NCBI GenBank assembly: GCA_028023455.1 | Contig: JAQFVV010000286.1 | Location: forward strand, 921,516 to 985,515 | Direction: 5' to 3' | Length of the DNA: 64,000 bases | Source of the DNA: Epiperipatus broadwayi | Taxonomy: Eukaryota > Onychophora > Udeonychophora > Euonychophora > Peripatidae | Part shown: positions 26,154-38,552 of the stretch, piece after piece | How the letters are laid out: every line of letters begins with the position of its first letter | Numbering within the stretch: position 1 is the stretch's first letter | Notes under the pieces: generated by a model | Database searches by the model: none | What the model saw: only the letters and a program-made list of their open reading frames with translations | Told to the model about the DNA's origin: nothing | Made by a program: the position numbers and the translations under genes

Positions 26154-26887
26154 ATTTGGATCTGAGAGCACTACACCTAGGTCTTAGGATCTAATGTAAT
26201 TCTCCAGCAGCTTCCTTTTATCTCTATTTAACTACAAAACTATGAGTCTTAAACTGAAAACACAATAATATTTTCAATCCAAGCTCATTAGCTTATATAG
26301 TCATATAGGTCTGAACTCAGTTAAGTACCTACACATTTTGGTGTCTCTGGTTCTTTAATAGCCATAGCCATCAATAACCTATTAGGCAAGATTGGTTTTT
26401 AGTCAATAAATATCACATGATCACAATTTCTTATGCTTGCTTATAATTCTCAGATCCAAAGGCCACAAGCCAGAAACTAATCTGGGTATATTGGATGAGT
26501 AGGCACTAGATGGGTATTTTATGCACAGGTCTTCTGAAATCCATTGATTACTCTGGCTTCCATTAAGTGGTAATACTATATGAAGAGTTTTGCCCATTTT
26601 AATAAGTAAGCATAAAAAATGGTGATCAGGTGATATTTATTGGCTTAAAATCAATCTTGCCTAATAAGATACTAATAGCTATGGTTATTAAAAAACCAAA
26701 TACACCAAAATGTATAGGTATTAAACTGAGTTCAGACCTATATGACTATATAAGCTAATGAGCTTGGATTAAAAATATTGTGTTTTCAGTTTAAAATTCA
26801 TAGTTTTGTAGTTAAGTAGAGATAAAAGGTGACTGCTGGAGGGTTACATTAGATCCTAAGATCTAGGTGCAGTGCTCTCAAATCCAA

Positions 26888-26932
26888 AGCTCCTCACTGA
26901 CAAAGGTCACAAACTAGTCTGGGGATATTGGA
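26888..26932 (+). pseudogene. Hammerhead remnant, family II
   Basis: CTCCTCA, CTGACAA, AGGTCACAAACTAGTC, TGGGGATATT. CUGANGA is mutated to CTGACAA and the segment GCCAGAA carrying GAAA is deleted. Confidence 0.7.
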
Positions 26933-27045
26933 TGAGTAGGCCCTAGATAGGGATTTTATTTACAAGCCTTCAGGCATTAACTGATTACTCTGACTTGTAC
27001 TGAATGGCAATACTGTATGGAGAGTTTTGCCTGTTTTAATAAGAG

Positions 27046-28196
27046 TATAGTTTCATATGGATCAGATTTGAAAGTTGATCATTTCTCTTAATTATTATTA
27101 GTTTTATGATACTGTTTTATAAGAAGTAGAATCTGAAGACTGATCACCTCTGTGAATTATTATTAATTTATGAAAGAGTTCTGTGTTATATTTCCAAAGT
27201 TTACAATGGAAATGTATTGGTAGATCTAAACTTTGTTTTGGATATATGCAATAGTTTGTGAATTTAAAGATGACTAAGTGAATAGATTATATTTTTAAGA
27301 GTCATTAACCTCTAAATTTTGTTCTAGATACATTAAAGGCATGGGCTATTTTTAAGGAAAATCAGATCAGCTATAAATATTGGGCATTTTTAAGAACTTT
27401 TGAATGCTATAATTTGTTTTATATTGTTGCTCTACACATGGATGCGAGATATCGATTAAAATATATTTTTGAAATAAGACTATTCAAAAAACAATATTGT
27501 TTATTGCTAAAATTTAAAAGAAATAGGTTAGAACATAATTATGTTATTGAAAAATATAATTTAAATTATAAGTCCTGTGAAATTAATATAAAAAAGTGAA
27601 TTAATAATTGTTTTGATAAACATAAATTGTATTCTTATATAAATGTCAATTAAAGAGTTAATAATGTTTTCTTGAAATGGAAATAAGAAATTGTGAACAT
27701 CGAAAAATTTTCCATTACCAATCTGTAAATAAATTATTTTATTATTATTACTCATTAAATATTGTCAGTTGTTTTTTTCATTATATAAAAATTGTTGTGT
27801 TGGAAAATATCCATTGTGGGGTAATTTATCTAAAAATAATACATGTGATACTTGACTTGTTCAGATATGATAAATAGAAGGTGATTTATTGGTCCCACTA
27901 ATCATTGAATTTTATGGAAAATTGGCATAAAGCATGGAAATATTATAAAGAAAATCCTCATAAATCATTTAGAACAGAAATCTAGAATATCCCTGAAACA
28001 CTTCCTGGTGGCATTCCTCAGATGGTATCCAGAAATTGATTATGTTAATTATCATTATTAACTCAACCATAAAATTTAAAATAGTATTTATTTAATGTAA
28101 TTATGCTTACTTCATAGTATTAACTTAGATAATAGAATTCTTAAAGATATAATCACATCTGTCATATCATCAGTTCATTGAGCATCTATTACTGTA
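27046..28196. other. AT-rich non-coding stretch
   Basis: No feature recognised. An imperfect pair of segments near 27,065-27,100 and 27,130-27,170 (GTTGATCATTTCTCTTAATTATTATTAG-like) suggests an old local duplication. Confidence 0.5.
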
Positions 28197-28215
28197 TATA
28201 TATATATATATATCC
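28197..28215. repeat. (TA)n run at left edge of 406-bp tandem repeat
   Basis: About nine TA units immediately before the fold-back arm; the right edge of the tandem repeat also abuts a TA array (29,159-29,197). Confidence 0.9.
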
Positions 28216-28565
28216 ACAGATGGCGTTTCTACCAAAAACACCAATCAAGCGTATGTGATACGCTTGATTGGTGTTTTTGGTAGAAACGCCATCTGTGGAC
28301 ATAAATACAAGCGTTAGCAAGTTTTTTAACTTGCATTTTTGTTTATCATAAATGTACCTTTGAGGTCTTTCTTGCAATGATATAGATTGCAGAGGCTTCT
28401 ACTATGTGGTGATGCTGAACTGAGATCAGACCCATATAGCTATCTGGTTTGCTATGCTGAGTTTGAAGACATTACATGTCTAAAAAATTCACGCTTGCAA
28501 GCTGAATAGAAATTGTTTCATAAACGCTCAGAGTTTGTGTTTAGATCTAGTTTCTTTATTCCTGT

Positions 28566-28609
28566 CTTTCACTGACGATAGCAAATAGCTTGAAATCATG
28601 ATCTGAAAG
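28566..28609 (+). ncRNA. Hammerhead ribozyme, family III, unit 1
   Basis: Helix I CTTTCA (28,566-28,571) pairs perfectly with TGAAAG (28,604-28,609). Core CTGACGA at 28,572-28,578. Helix II is T-AGC-AAATA-GCT-T (three pairs). GAAA at 28,592-28,595. Helix III is ATC-AT-GAT, then C at 28,603 as the cleavage site (GATC). All invariant residues are present. Confidence 0.85.
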
Positions 28610-28971
28610 TGGAATTATAGTTAGAGATAGTGAATGCTACTCTGACGTTTATGTAAACAGAATATACGCTTGATTGGTGTTTTTGGTAGAAACGCCATCT
28701 GTGGACATAAATACAAGCGTTAGCAAGTTTTTTAACTTGCATTTTTGTTTATCATAAATGTACCTTTGAGGTCTTTCTTGCAATGATATAGATTGCAGAG
28801 GCTTCTACTATGTGGTGATGCTGAACTGAGATCAGACCCATATAGCTATCTGGTTTGCTATGCTGAGTTTGAAGACATTACATGTCTAAAAACTTCACGC
28901 TTGCAAGCTGAATAGAAATTGTTTCATAAACGCTCAGAGTTTGTGTTTAGATCTAGTTTCTTTATTCCTGT

Positions 28972-29015
28972 CTTTCACTGACGATAGCAAATAGCTTGAA
29001 ATCATGATCTGAAAG
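28972..29015 (+). ncRNA. Hammerhead ribozyme, family III, unit 2
   Basis: Identical to the copy at 28,566-28,609, offset by 406 bases. Cleavage at both sites would release one 406-nt monomer. Confidence 0.85.
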
Positions 29016-29156
29016 TGGAATTATAGTTAGAGATAGTGAATGCTACTCTGACGTTTATGTAAACAGAATATACGCTTGATTGGTGTTTTTGGTAGAAACG
29101 CCATCTGTGGACATAAATACAAGCGTTAGCAAGTTTTTTAACTTGCATTTTTGTTT

Positions 29157-29158
<2 letters not shown>

Positions 29159-29197
<39 letters not shown>
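29159..29197. repeat. (TA)n microsatellite between tandem repeat and LTR-like element
   Basis: About 19 TA units; the LTR-like sequence TGTAACCTTCCC begins directly at its end. Confidence 0.95.
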
Positions 29198-29200
<3 letters not shown>

Positions 29201-30724
29201 AACCTTCCCTACGGTTGTTCTTCCAACACACCTCTCTACTTTACCTACCTTTTTTATTGTACACCTATACTATATTAGCTCAATTATAAACCATCATGTA
29301 TAACAACAATAAAGTATAAGACTCTTTATAGGGCTTGAAACTTGCTAAATTTTAAAACATAAGGTAGAGTTTATGGACAATTACAAGTAAGTGGTTTTAA
29401 CATTGAGAAGTATATAAAATACACTCTTCAATGGCATTGCTATTGTGTAAACTCTCCTACTACCATCCTATTATAATCATTAGGAAAATCTTCACAACAA
29501 CAATGACTAATATAATATTTCATTTTAATAATGCTTTAACTACTTTTCTATCCTTTAATAATCTTAAAATGATATAACACAGAATCATAACTACATTCAA
29601 TTACAAGAATTAATACTATCCTATGGCTATCTCGGGGATCATAAGCATTCTATTCTAAAATCCAATATACCAATTAAATTGATAATTAAATAATTGAATT
29701 ACAAGAGGGATTTTACTGGGATCCAACCATTTAATAAAAACATACTTAATATTACAAACCTTGATTAACACACATTGAAAACTTAATCTATATAATATGA
29801 CAATATGCAAATTAACACTCATTATACTCATTACTTACTCTTAAAGAATTTAATCTACTTTTCCTAAAATTGATTCTCATACTTATGTTAACAACAATTA
29901 CTCTAGAACACTTATTTCTCTATAATCCAAGCTTTATCACACCATTATTATCTACCAAGTCTAATTCAATGAAATACATCTCTTAATTAGTTAACATTCA
30001 CCCACTGTAATTACTCCTTCAGAATTACAAACCTTAAAGTATATTTGGTTAGTAACTTGTACTCTGAAATTGTATAATACTTTTAAATTATATTACATAT
30101 ATTTCAACTGAAATTACCAAATTAGAAAGTGACCCTCAAACATATTGCTAATTTCTATTATATGTTCTTCATTTTGTAATATTTAATAGTATTTTTCATA
30201 AGCTCTTCAAAAAAATTTTTTAGCTAATAAAAATATGAAGTACCATAAGCTTTCAGTATTATAGTTATACTTTGAACCAATTGAGAGTTATTGTCTTAAT
30301 TCTAAAAATGTTAAACATAACTCTTCAAATAATGTGTGTGATCAAATGTGATATATATAATTCAATGTGGATAATATTCTTTATGGATATGACCTTGTGA
30401 TAGAAATGACTCTCAGACACAATGAAATTAATACTACAAAGCTTAAATCAAAATGGTTGTTTATTTACAATAATGCTAATAAACAACAAACACATGTGAA
30501 CATTAGATTAAATACATCATTAACAAGAAAAATAGGCATAAAAATTGCTTATACATTGATAATAAACTATTTACAGTCATGATTATTACATACAATTAAC
30601 CCTTCCTTTAGTTTGACTTTTAGTTCTTTTTTAAAAATTATAAGTTTATTATTTTATTATCATGTATGCATTCATATTCATCTGATATATTTACATCAGT
30701 CATGAGTCATTTGGTGTCTTCACA
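29198..30724 (-). mobile_element. Probable 3' LTR (about 1.53 kb) of a minus-strand LTR element
   Basis: On the minus strand the block starts TGTGAAGACACC (30,724 downward) and ends GGAAGGTTACA (29,198), giving TG...CA ends as in LTRs. Directly before the start lies a polypurine tract, AATAGGGGGGAATTAT (30,740-30,725 on the minus strand). The left end abuts a (TA)n array. No coding frame or second LTR is recognised in the window, so the internal part to the right is either lost or unrecognisable. It resembles the 58.4-kb junction (AGGGGG then TAT then TGT). Confidence 0.45.
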
Positions 30725-33700
30725 ATAATTCCCCCCTATTACCTGATATTTTGTAACTTACAATGTATTGATAATCTTGTAATAGTTATTTTTATATTTT
30801 ATATTTAAAATTTGATTTAAAATATCACACTTCTATCTTATTAAAAAAGTTATTGCTGATGTAGTGAATATAAAAAAAAATAAAGACAAAATATTTATAA
30901 CATAATTAAAATGTTAAACCATTAAGCATCACATGATCACATTTTGCTCTGTTTATCAATAATTAAAATGAACACTAAGCTGAGAACACTTTCCATATAC
31001 CATTCATTTATGCCTCCATTCTCTCTATTATTTATATTTTATAGTGTTCTTTGATCTCAGTTATTTTTACTTATCTAGTAGTTTATTCAAATTACTATTC
31101 AAACATAGAATATTTGTTCTGTACATGGTTTTATCTTCAAGTAAATCTATCAAGATTTAAGAAGAAATTATATAGTCCTTTAAATATTTCATCTGTCTTT
31201 GATGCCTCCTATATTATTATTTACCTACAACTTTATCGATGAGGAACTGATTTTATTCAATTCTATATTCAATAATATATCCTAATAAAAAGGATGGAGG
31301 TTTCTTTTAAATATGAGGTTTCATATTTTGGCAGGCAGTCATTATCTTAATGATTCAATGCCCACTTTACCTGGCTTCTTCACTGAGCTCTTACAGTATA
31401 TACTATCCTCATTTCTTTGTAGAAAGCCCTCCCATCTTTTTCCCATAAAGATATGGGTAAACACAGATTATCCCACTTAACTATTCCTCAGTTCTTTAGG
31501 ATGATATTTTATTTTATCCTGGAATTGTAACTCATCTTCCTTGATTGTGTATTTGACATTTATTACTCTACTAATTCTAGACTAACAACTTAATATAATT
31601 TTCCCTATGTGATAATTTCCTATTCATATTTACAATCATGTCACACAACAAATAATCTATTTCAATTATAATTATCAATAGGATATTTTTGTTTTTCTTT
31701 ATGACAAATGAAATCTTCATATTGTCTTGCAGTAACATTCACTTTTTCTTGCTTTTATAAATACATTACATTTTATAATAAGATTGATTCATCTCAGATA
31801 ATCCTATTACACTTAATTTCTTAAAGTATATATGGGTCAATTATATATGGCTAAATTAAAACCAACAGCTTGGATTTTTCAAACTTCTTGTGTATTTTCT
31901 TGGCTAAAAATTGATGATCAGAATTGGCAACCAAGTCATAATGAATATTAATGGTATTAATAATTGTTTTTAAAATCTTGTATACATTTAGACTACTTTT
32001 AAATTTTTTTTTTGACTTGTTAAACTTGGAATATTTTAAATTGTATAATATTTTACTGAGAAAACTATTAAAACAGTTATCTGCTTTTTTTTTAGTTTTT
32101 TGAATCTTCTCTCAGATCATCTGCTGTGGGGGTTTTTTTTCTTAAAATATCAGGATAATTGATATCAATAAACTATTTACTTGACTTCTCATTGGTCAAT
32201 TTCCCAAACCAACTTTTACATCTGTTTAACTTGAAGATTTTTCTGTTTCTATTTTAAAATAATTAAAGTCAACAAATATTTTATAAATGGAATTGATTTA
32301 AATCATTTTTTAACAACTAAAGTTCTGATTCTAACTATATTTTTAATAAATGACATTATTAATTGAATTTGAATACAAAATTTATAATAAATATTTATAC
32401 TTAAAAAGGTCTTATTATTGCAAGATAATTTAAAGTAAATTCTTATCTTATGGTAAATAATTGTTCCTTCTTTCATTGACTACAATTTTATGTTTTTTTT
32501 TAACCTTTTAAAGGAACATTGCATTAAAAATAAATTTAAATCAAAGTGATAAGTAACAATGTTTATTTAAATAGATAAATATTGTATTAAAAATTTATAT
32601 GTTAAATTATAATATGAATTATTGATAAATAACAATTATTAAATCTCTACAAAATTCTCTTTTTAAACTTTAAATCATTTATTACTGTTATACCCAAGTT
32701 TAGAGCATTACTATTATCTTAAAGTATACATTTAAAATGTTGAAGCTATAATTTAACTTTTATATGCTATTCCTATCATAAATAACTGATCAAAAAGTTA
32801 CAATATATATATATACTGGTATAAAGAATTAAAGGTGAATCTGGGGTGATGGAAAATCATCAATTATCAGCAGCAATTACTACAAATTTTAAATATTAAA
32901 TTAAATATAAATAAATAATGAGTAATGAACATGAGAGATCATCACAAAATTAACTATCAGTAACTATAAGTTCACTGGCATTACACAAAAGTAAATAATC
33001 AATAGTCAATCTTGTGACTAAATTTAAAATGGGTCTACTATAGACCAAGATAATTATGTTGCTCTTGCCAGCTTGGGGCAGACTATTCAAACAATAATTT
33101 GGAATGCACAAACTTAAGTGCTAATCCATAAGAATATAACAATTTAAAAAAATAATGTTGGGATGCTAAAACATGCTGATCATCATCCATGATCTGGCCA
33201 CTTTGTACCATTAATGTACTGGCCAACTATAAACTTAATTTTTAAATAAATAATCAAAATAAAATGTAGTGCATAAACTTTTAAGAATATCCCCTTTGCA
33301 CCATCCAGAATTGTCATCATATGGATTCCATAACACTAAACATAAATCCCTTTTATATAATAGACCATTATTTATGAATCCAGCTCAGTGAACAAAAGCT
33401 CTGCAACTGTTACAGTTAACAAGAGATATATTTCAACATACAGTAATTTATATTTATTCTATAATTGAATAAATTCACTGGAACAATTTAAACAATAAAA
33501 TGTAACTTTATTAATAACAATTAAATTAAAGTGGAATTAAGGTCTGCTGCATATGCATAAATATGAATTTGATATTCTGAATTTGATTAATACCAAACAT
33601 TATTATATTGTGATTTACAAATATTTCATAGTACGGTTACAGAAAATACATATCAGTACACAGATATGCCTTCATAAAAAATGATTATATTTGAATAGTC

Positions 33701-34366
33701 ACAAACCTATAAATGAAATTCATTTTTATGATACATAATTAATGACTGATTTATGTGTGCACACATGGGAATGTATGCACGCACTTGTGTTTATAACAAA
33801 ATAAAGCTAATAAACCATATTATATTTTCTCAATATGCAATTGATTCAATATCAAAAAATATAAAATTCATATATATATATAAACAGTCAGATGTGCTGT
33901 ACAATAATTTAAAAATTATCATGTTTGAATTGTCATAGACTTATAAAATAATTCACTTTATTTTTAATAATACATAATGCACACACATATATATAATAGA
34001 TAGTATAAATTAAAGTTATTAAGTAATCTCTTGTTTTGATGGCAAGAAAAAGTTTTCTTTAAAAAAATATTTACTCTTTTGTTAGTCCTTCATCAAAGCT
34101 TTTCTTTTTATTTTGGGTTACTCCTAATTAATTGTAAATGTCTAAAATACTCCAACAAGTTTTTTTTTTGTTTCCTAATCTAGAATTATTTTTGGAGTTT
34201 ACTTTTTTTTAAATAAAATTATCAATGGATCAGTCCTTTCTTTTTTTTAACTTTTAATTCAAGCAAAAAGTATGTACTTGTTTTACTTTTAAAATAGAAA
34301 TTTTAACTGTCATTTTTCATAAATTATTTAAAATATCATTTTCAATATATATAACATTACTCACCA
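30725..34366. other. AT-rich non-coding stretch with a fragment of hammerhead repeat family II
   Basis: Bases 30,918-30,980 (AAACCATTAAGCATCACATGATCAC onward) match the outer end of family II repeats. The remainder, including a short fold-free region 31,300-31,620 of slightly higher GC, holds nothing I can name. Small TA runs occur near 32,803 and 33,871. Confidence 0.5.
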
Positions 34367-34790
<424 letters not shown>

Positions 34791-35582
34791 TGATGCAGTA
34801 CCTTTATCTGTACCTCTCTGCATATAGATAAAATAGTATACATATAAACTAATTCTTTAGCAAACTGATGGCCTCTCTGAGTAAGCTAGTCTTTTCTAAA
34901 CAATGGACTGGCTTATTGTCATCTTTGGGAAAGTTATAACCCAATAACTGCTGGCCTGCAGTGAGCTCCCTTCAGTTTCTATGCTGACTAATATAAATTT
35001 TATATTTGGGCTATAAATCACAAAATCTGGAACTTACCTTCATGTGAATCCAAATTTTATCATCATGAATGATTAGCAGCCACTGGACTTGCATCATCTT
35101 GCTTTCAATTACATCTTCATAGTAACTGTCTATAACTTGTAAAATTTTAAAAACTCCCTTAATGTTTCTTTTCAACATTTTTATAGTCATAATCACCAAG
35201 AACACAGTAATTAAAAGCTAGATTTTTATCTTGATTGAAAGCAGTTGATGAGTCTTTAATTTACTTTAATCCCTTCAACAACAATTCTATAGGACCTTTA
35301 TCAAAATATATTATACAAGCTTTAATTAAAAAAGATTTAATCTAATCAAAATATAGAATGGTCTTTTTTAATTACCAGTATATCTATTATAAGATAAAAA
35401 CATGCTTGCTCTAATTTCAAAATCAGAATTAATAAAATATTAATTATACTTTTTTAAATGTTTAATTTATAATAATTTTTTAAATTCTAAATTATTTAAT
35501 CCTTAACTGTTATTCTGATGTAATATGGAAAATATCTATAAAAAAATTTTGACTGTGTTTATTTTTATTTTTATTTTCAACT

Positions 35583-35615
<33 letters not shown>

Positions 35616-37044
35616 TACATTTACACATATCACTATGTTGTTTTATGTCATGTGACACATAACCATCTACCAATATATAAATATATATTATTTTTATATT
35701 AGAAAAATCACCATCAGATGTTAATAGATAGTAATCAATAAAAATAGTAAACTGTCAAGGCCTTTTGTGTTCAAAAAAGTACCTTTCTTAATTGCAATCT
35801 TTTGATATAACATAAAGCCTAAAGCACTATAGTATATATTTATGTTTTAATAAGACATATGTAAAAGGTTGTGAACTTTCTTTCTGGAAAATTTAAATAT
35901 ATATTATAGTGATTTAGTCTTTATATAGCACCAAAAGCTTATGTTTAGAAATATCCTTTTAAATGTAAAAACATTATTATTTTCATTGATTATTATCTAT
36001 TAATATCAGATGGTGAATTTTCTAATATAAAAATATAAGTTATTTTCCTATATTGAAATATTTTAACAATAATATCTGTTACAAATTATTAATTTATAAC
36101 ATCAAACTAATCAGTGGAACAGTCTATTATTAATATTAAATAAGTGAAATCTCATTAGCTTTCTTTCCTTAAAACATAAATATATACTGTGATGCATTAG
36201 TCTCTATATACTATTAAGAGATTGCATTTAGAAAAGTTACTCTTTTAAATGACAAAAGTGGTTACAGTTTACAATTTTTATCAATTACTGTATTATCATT
36301 TAATGGTGATTTTTCTAATATCAAAATATAACAGATATTTCCATATATTAAAATATTTTGACAATAATATCCTTTAAGAATTATTAATTTATAATACATA
36401 TATTTATGCAATAAATCTATTCGTAGAATATCCAACTCTGAAAACATTGCTATGATAATTCATAAAAGACAAACTAACCAAAATCATTTAAATAACTTGA
36501 AAATATCCAGCCTTTCATATATCGATGCTAATTTATATGTGAAATAAGAAAAGACTCTTCTTTTAAAGTTTATTTAATTGAAACTTTAATAATCTGGTTA
36601 TGAGTTATTATAGTAACATTTTTAAGCTTGGTTGTTCTATTAATAAGTTTATATTATCAGCATTATATATTTAATAAATAATGGTTTATTTACAGGCTTG
36701 TTAAAATTATTGAACATTCATGTAATTTATGAAATATATTAGTTATCATACATAGTTGTTTAATATGTTATATCCCTACATATTTAAAATATGAGTGATT
36801 ATAGTAGCCAAATGCATGTATTATATTATTTCCACTCATGTTTAAATGATTAATTATTAGTTGATTATATAAATATTTTATTATATATTCAGATATCGTT
36901 TTAGCTAATGGGTAAAATCTTAAATCTTTACCATGCAGAAGTTACCAGGCCTAATAACAAATGCTTTCTTCTTCACTAATTTTTTAGTATTACTATGTAC
37001 AACTTGGTCTGAGTAAGCTGCTTAAAAGCTGTATAACTTTTACA
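34791..37044. other. AT-rich stretch; one weak exon-like segment on minus strand
   Basis: Around 35,037-35,200 (minus) an open frame with MLKRNIKGVFKILQVIDSYY, then MMQVQWLLIIHDDKIWIHMK, ends at a consensus donor AAG/GTAAGT near 35,036, but I see no convincing acceptor upstream. Two long paralogous AT-rich blocks (about 35,820-36,110 and 36,170-36,400, sharing AATATATA-TGTGAT-ATTAGTCT-TATATA) indicate an old duplication. Confidence 0.4.
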
Positions 37045-37153
37045 ACTTGCGTTGTTAGCCGAGAGGTATCGCAGCTGCCATGCAAGCAAGTAGTTGGTTG
37101 CAGACGGTTGTGGGTTCGCGTCCCGGCCGATGCTATGACATATGAAAAAAAAA
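37045..37153 (+). repeat. tRNA-derived SINE (short), A-tailed
   Basis: GTTGTTAGCCGAGAGGTATC carries an A-box (TAGCCGAGAGG) and GGGTTCGCGTCCCGG a B-box (GGTTCGCGTCC) about 50 bases later. The spacing includes an extra arm, as in class II (Leu/Ser-type) tRNAs. The acceptor ends do not pair well, no terminal CCA is encoded, and the unit is followed within about 15 bases by an A13 run. GC content is far above the surroundings. It is best read as a SINE head or tRNA pseudogene, not a working tRNA. Confidence 0.65.
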
Positions 37154-38339
37154 AAAATAGTTATTTATTTATTGAAATCTTATTTTTTTTAGCAAACAAA
37201 AACAATCATTAAATAAAAGTGTATGGTTTGTTGCTCAGACCATGTGACATTTGGACATTAAACTAATTGAACATAATGATTTCACCAACTGATTATAGTT
37301 AGATTTTTTTATCTTCCCCATCTGATACTAAAGCCATAAACCTTTATCTCTTGTTCCATCATTCTATAACTGGGCTAAGTTTCACAATACAAAGCAGTAG
37401 CTAATGAATAATTTCATAGTAAAAGTTTAAAAAAATATTTGTTTTAAATAAAGACAATATTGACCTTAATTTTAACATCAGTAAAGTTGTGCATAAGCCA
37501 GAGCACTTCAAGAGTTTTCTGTCTTTTGATTAGTACTGATTACAGTTTAAATAAACAGTTGTAATTAAAAATAATAAATTATTAGAATTCTATTTTTATT
37601 AAAATAAAGTAGTTTTGCTATTTTTAAATATTTAATACATTTATGATCAGGTCTTTAAATAATTTAAAATTTAACACCATAGTTATTCAAAATCAATTAA
37701 TTATTAATTTTATGCAAAACTATTAAAATGTTTAAACGAATTCGTAAAATGATAAAATTGTAATTTTAAAAAAGAAAATAGTAATATTTAAATTGCTGAT
37801 TAACCTATTGTAATATCACTAATGACTTTTAAAAAAAGAAGTATGAGGTTTTTAAAGCATACTAAAAGAAATATGTTATTGTATAATAATGCAATAAAAA
37901 CAAATTCTAATAAATTTAAAAAAGGCAAACTGATTTATAAAATCATATTTATATGGAAAATGTATATTCATTACTGAAACTCTTAACAATCTCTGGGGAA
38001 AAGGATTATATATATATATGTTTTAACTTTAGCTTTTAAAAAATATCATATTTTTGTATTTTGTAAAAATTCAATTTTTGCTATTGTTTCTAGTAATCGA
38101 AATTGTGATTGTGACCTGAAGAAAATGTGAGAACTTTTTAATTGATTTTTAAGAAAGAGTTGATTAAATCTAAATCAATAAAAAGATTCTTCTTTGTTCA
38201 ATGAGTTAAAATAATGAGTTTATTTGAAATAGTTTTACCTGAAAGAATAAAAATGTGCTTTTTAATAAGAAAAATTATAATAGCTTTTATTGTAATAAAT
38301 CTATTTCTAATATGTACAATGAAATCTTTATTTATAATT

Positions 38340-38340
<1 letters not shown>
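37154..38340. other. AT-rich non-coding stretch
   Basis: No feature recognised. Confidence 0.5.
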
Positions 38341-38386
<46 letters not shown>

Positions 38387-38552
38387 ATGTACAATAGATT
38401 TTGTTTACTTTCTATGGTTGGTCCAACCAAACATTTTCACACACAATATACAGATATTTATTACTATATATATATATATATATATAGTATATAAATATCT
38501 GTATATTGTATGCTTTGCTTTACATATATATATATATATATATATATATGTA
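38341..38552. repeat. TA arrays with a fold-back
   Basis: TA runs at 38,342-38,384, 38,464-38,486 and 38,523-38,549. The second is the loop of a hairpin whose arms read ACAATATACAGATATTTA and TAAATATCTGTATATTGT. Confidence 0.85.

Larger units (their letters stand above)
25949..27045. repeat. Compound hammerhead repeat, family II, at least three half-units in inverted order
   Basis: Landmarks, in order: GCAAAACTCTCCATACAGTA (26,006), minus hammerhead (26,110-26,153), a body with GTCTGAACTCAGTTAAG (26,311) and TAGTCAATAAATATCACATGATCA (26,401), a hammerhead remnant lacking CTGATGA (26,450-26,500), the end sequence TGTATGGAGAGTTTTGCC-type at about 26,577-26,600, the body again inverted (26,630-26,820, TTAAACTGAGTTCAGACC), a second hammerhead remnant (26,890-26,935) and the end sequence (27,004-27,035). 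It is non-coding. The body motif CTGAGTTCAGACCTATAT is shared with the 28-kb and 1.4-kb repeats. Confidence 0.8.
28216..29158 (+). mobile_element. Retrozyme-like 406-bp tandem repeat with one hammerhead per unit
   Basis: Units begin CGCTTGATTGGTGTTTTTGG at 28,261, 28,667 and 29,073, a period of exactly 406 in both steps. The copies are almost identical over their length (for example AAAAAATTCACG against AAAAACTTCACG). The third unit stops after about 86 bases. A perfect inverted copy of the first 40 or so bases precedes unit 1 (28,216-28,257), giving a hairpin of two 42-base arms. There is no coding frame. Each full unit has a hammerhead, so transcripts would be cut into 406-nt monomers. This matches the known retrozyme design (tandem hammerhead units of a few hundred bases). 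The array replaces the centre of a TA microsatellite. Confidence 0.85.

Noticed and set aside
28261-29158. CRISPR-like or minisatellite array
   Set aside because: Unit of 406 bp with no spacer structure; eukaryotic context and embedded hammerheads fit a retrozyme better.
37045-37153. Functional tRNA gene
   Set aside because: Acceptor stem does not pair and an A-run follows; a SINE or pseudogene is more likely.
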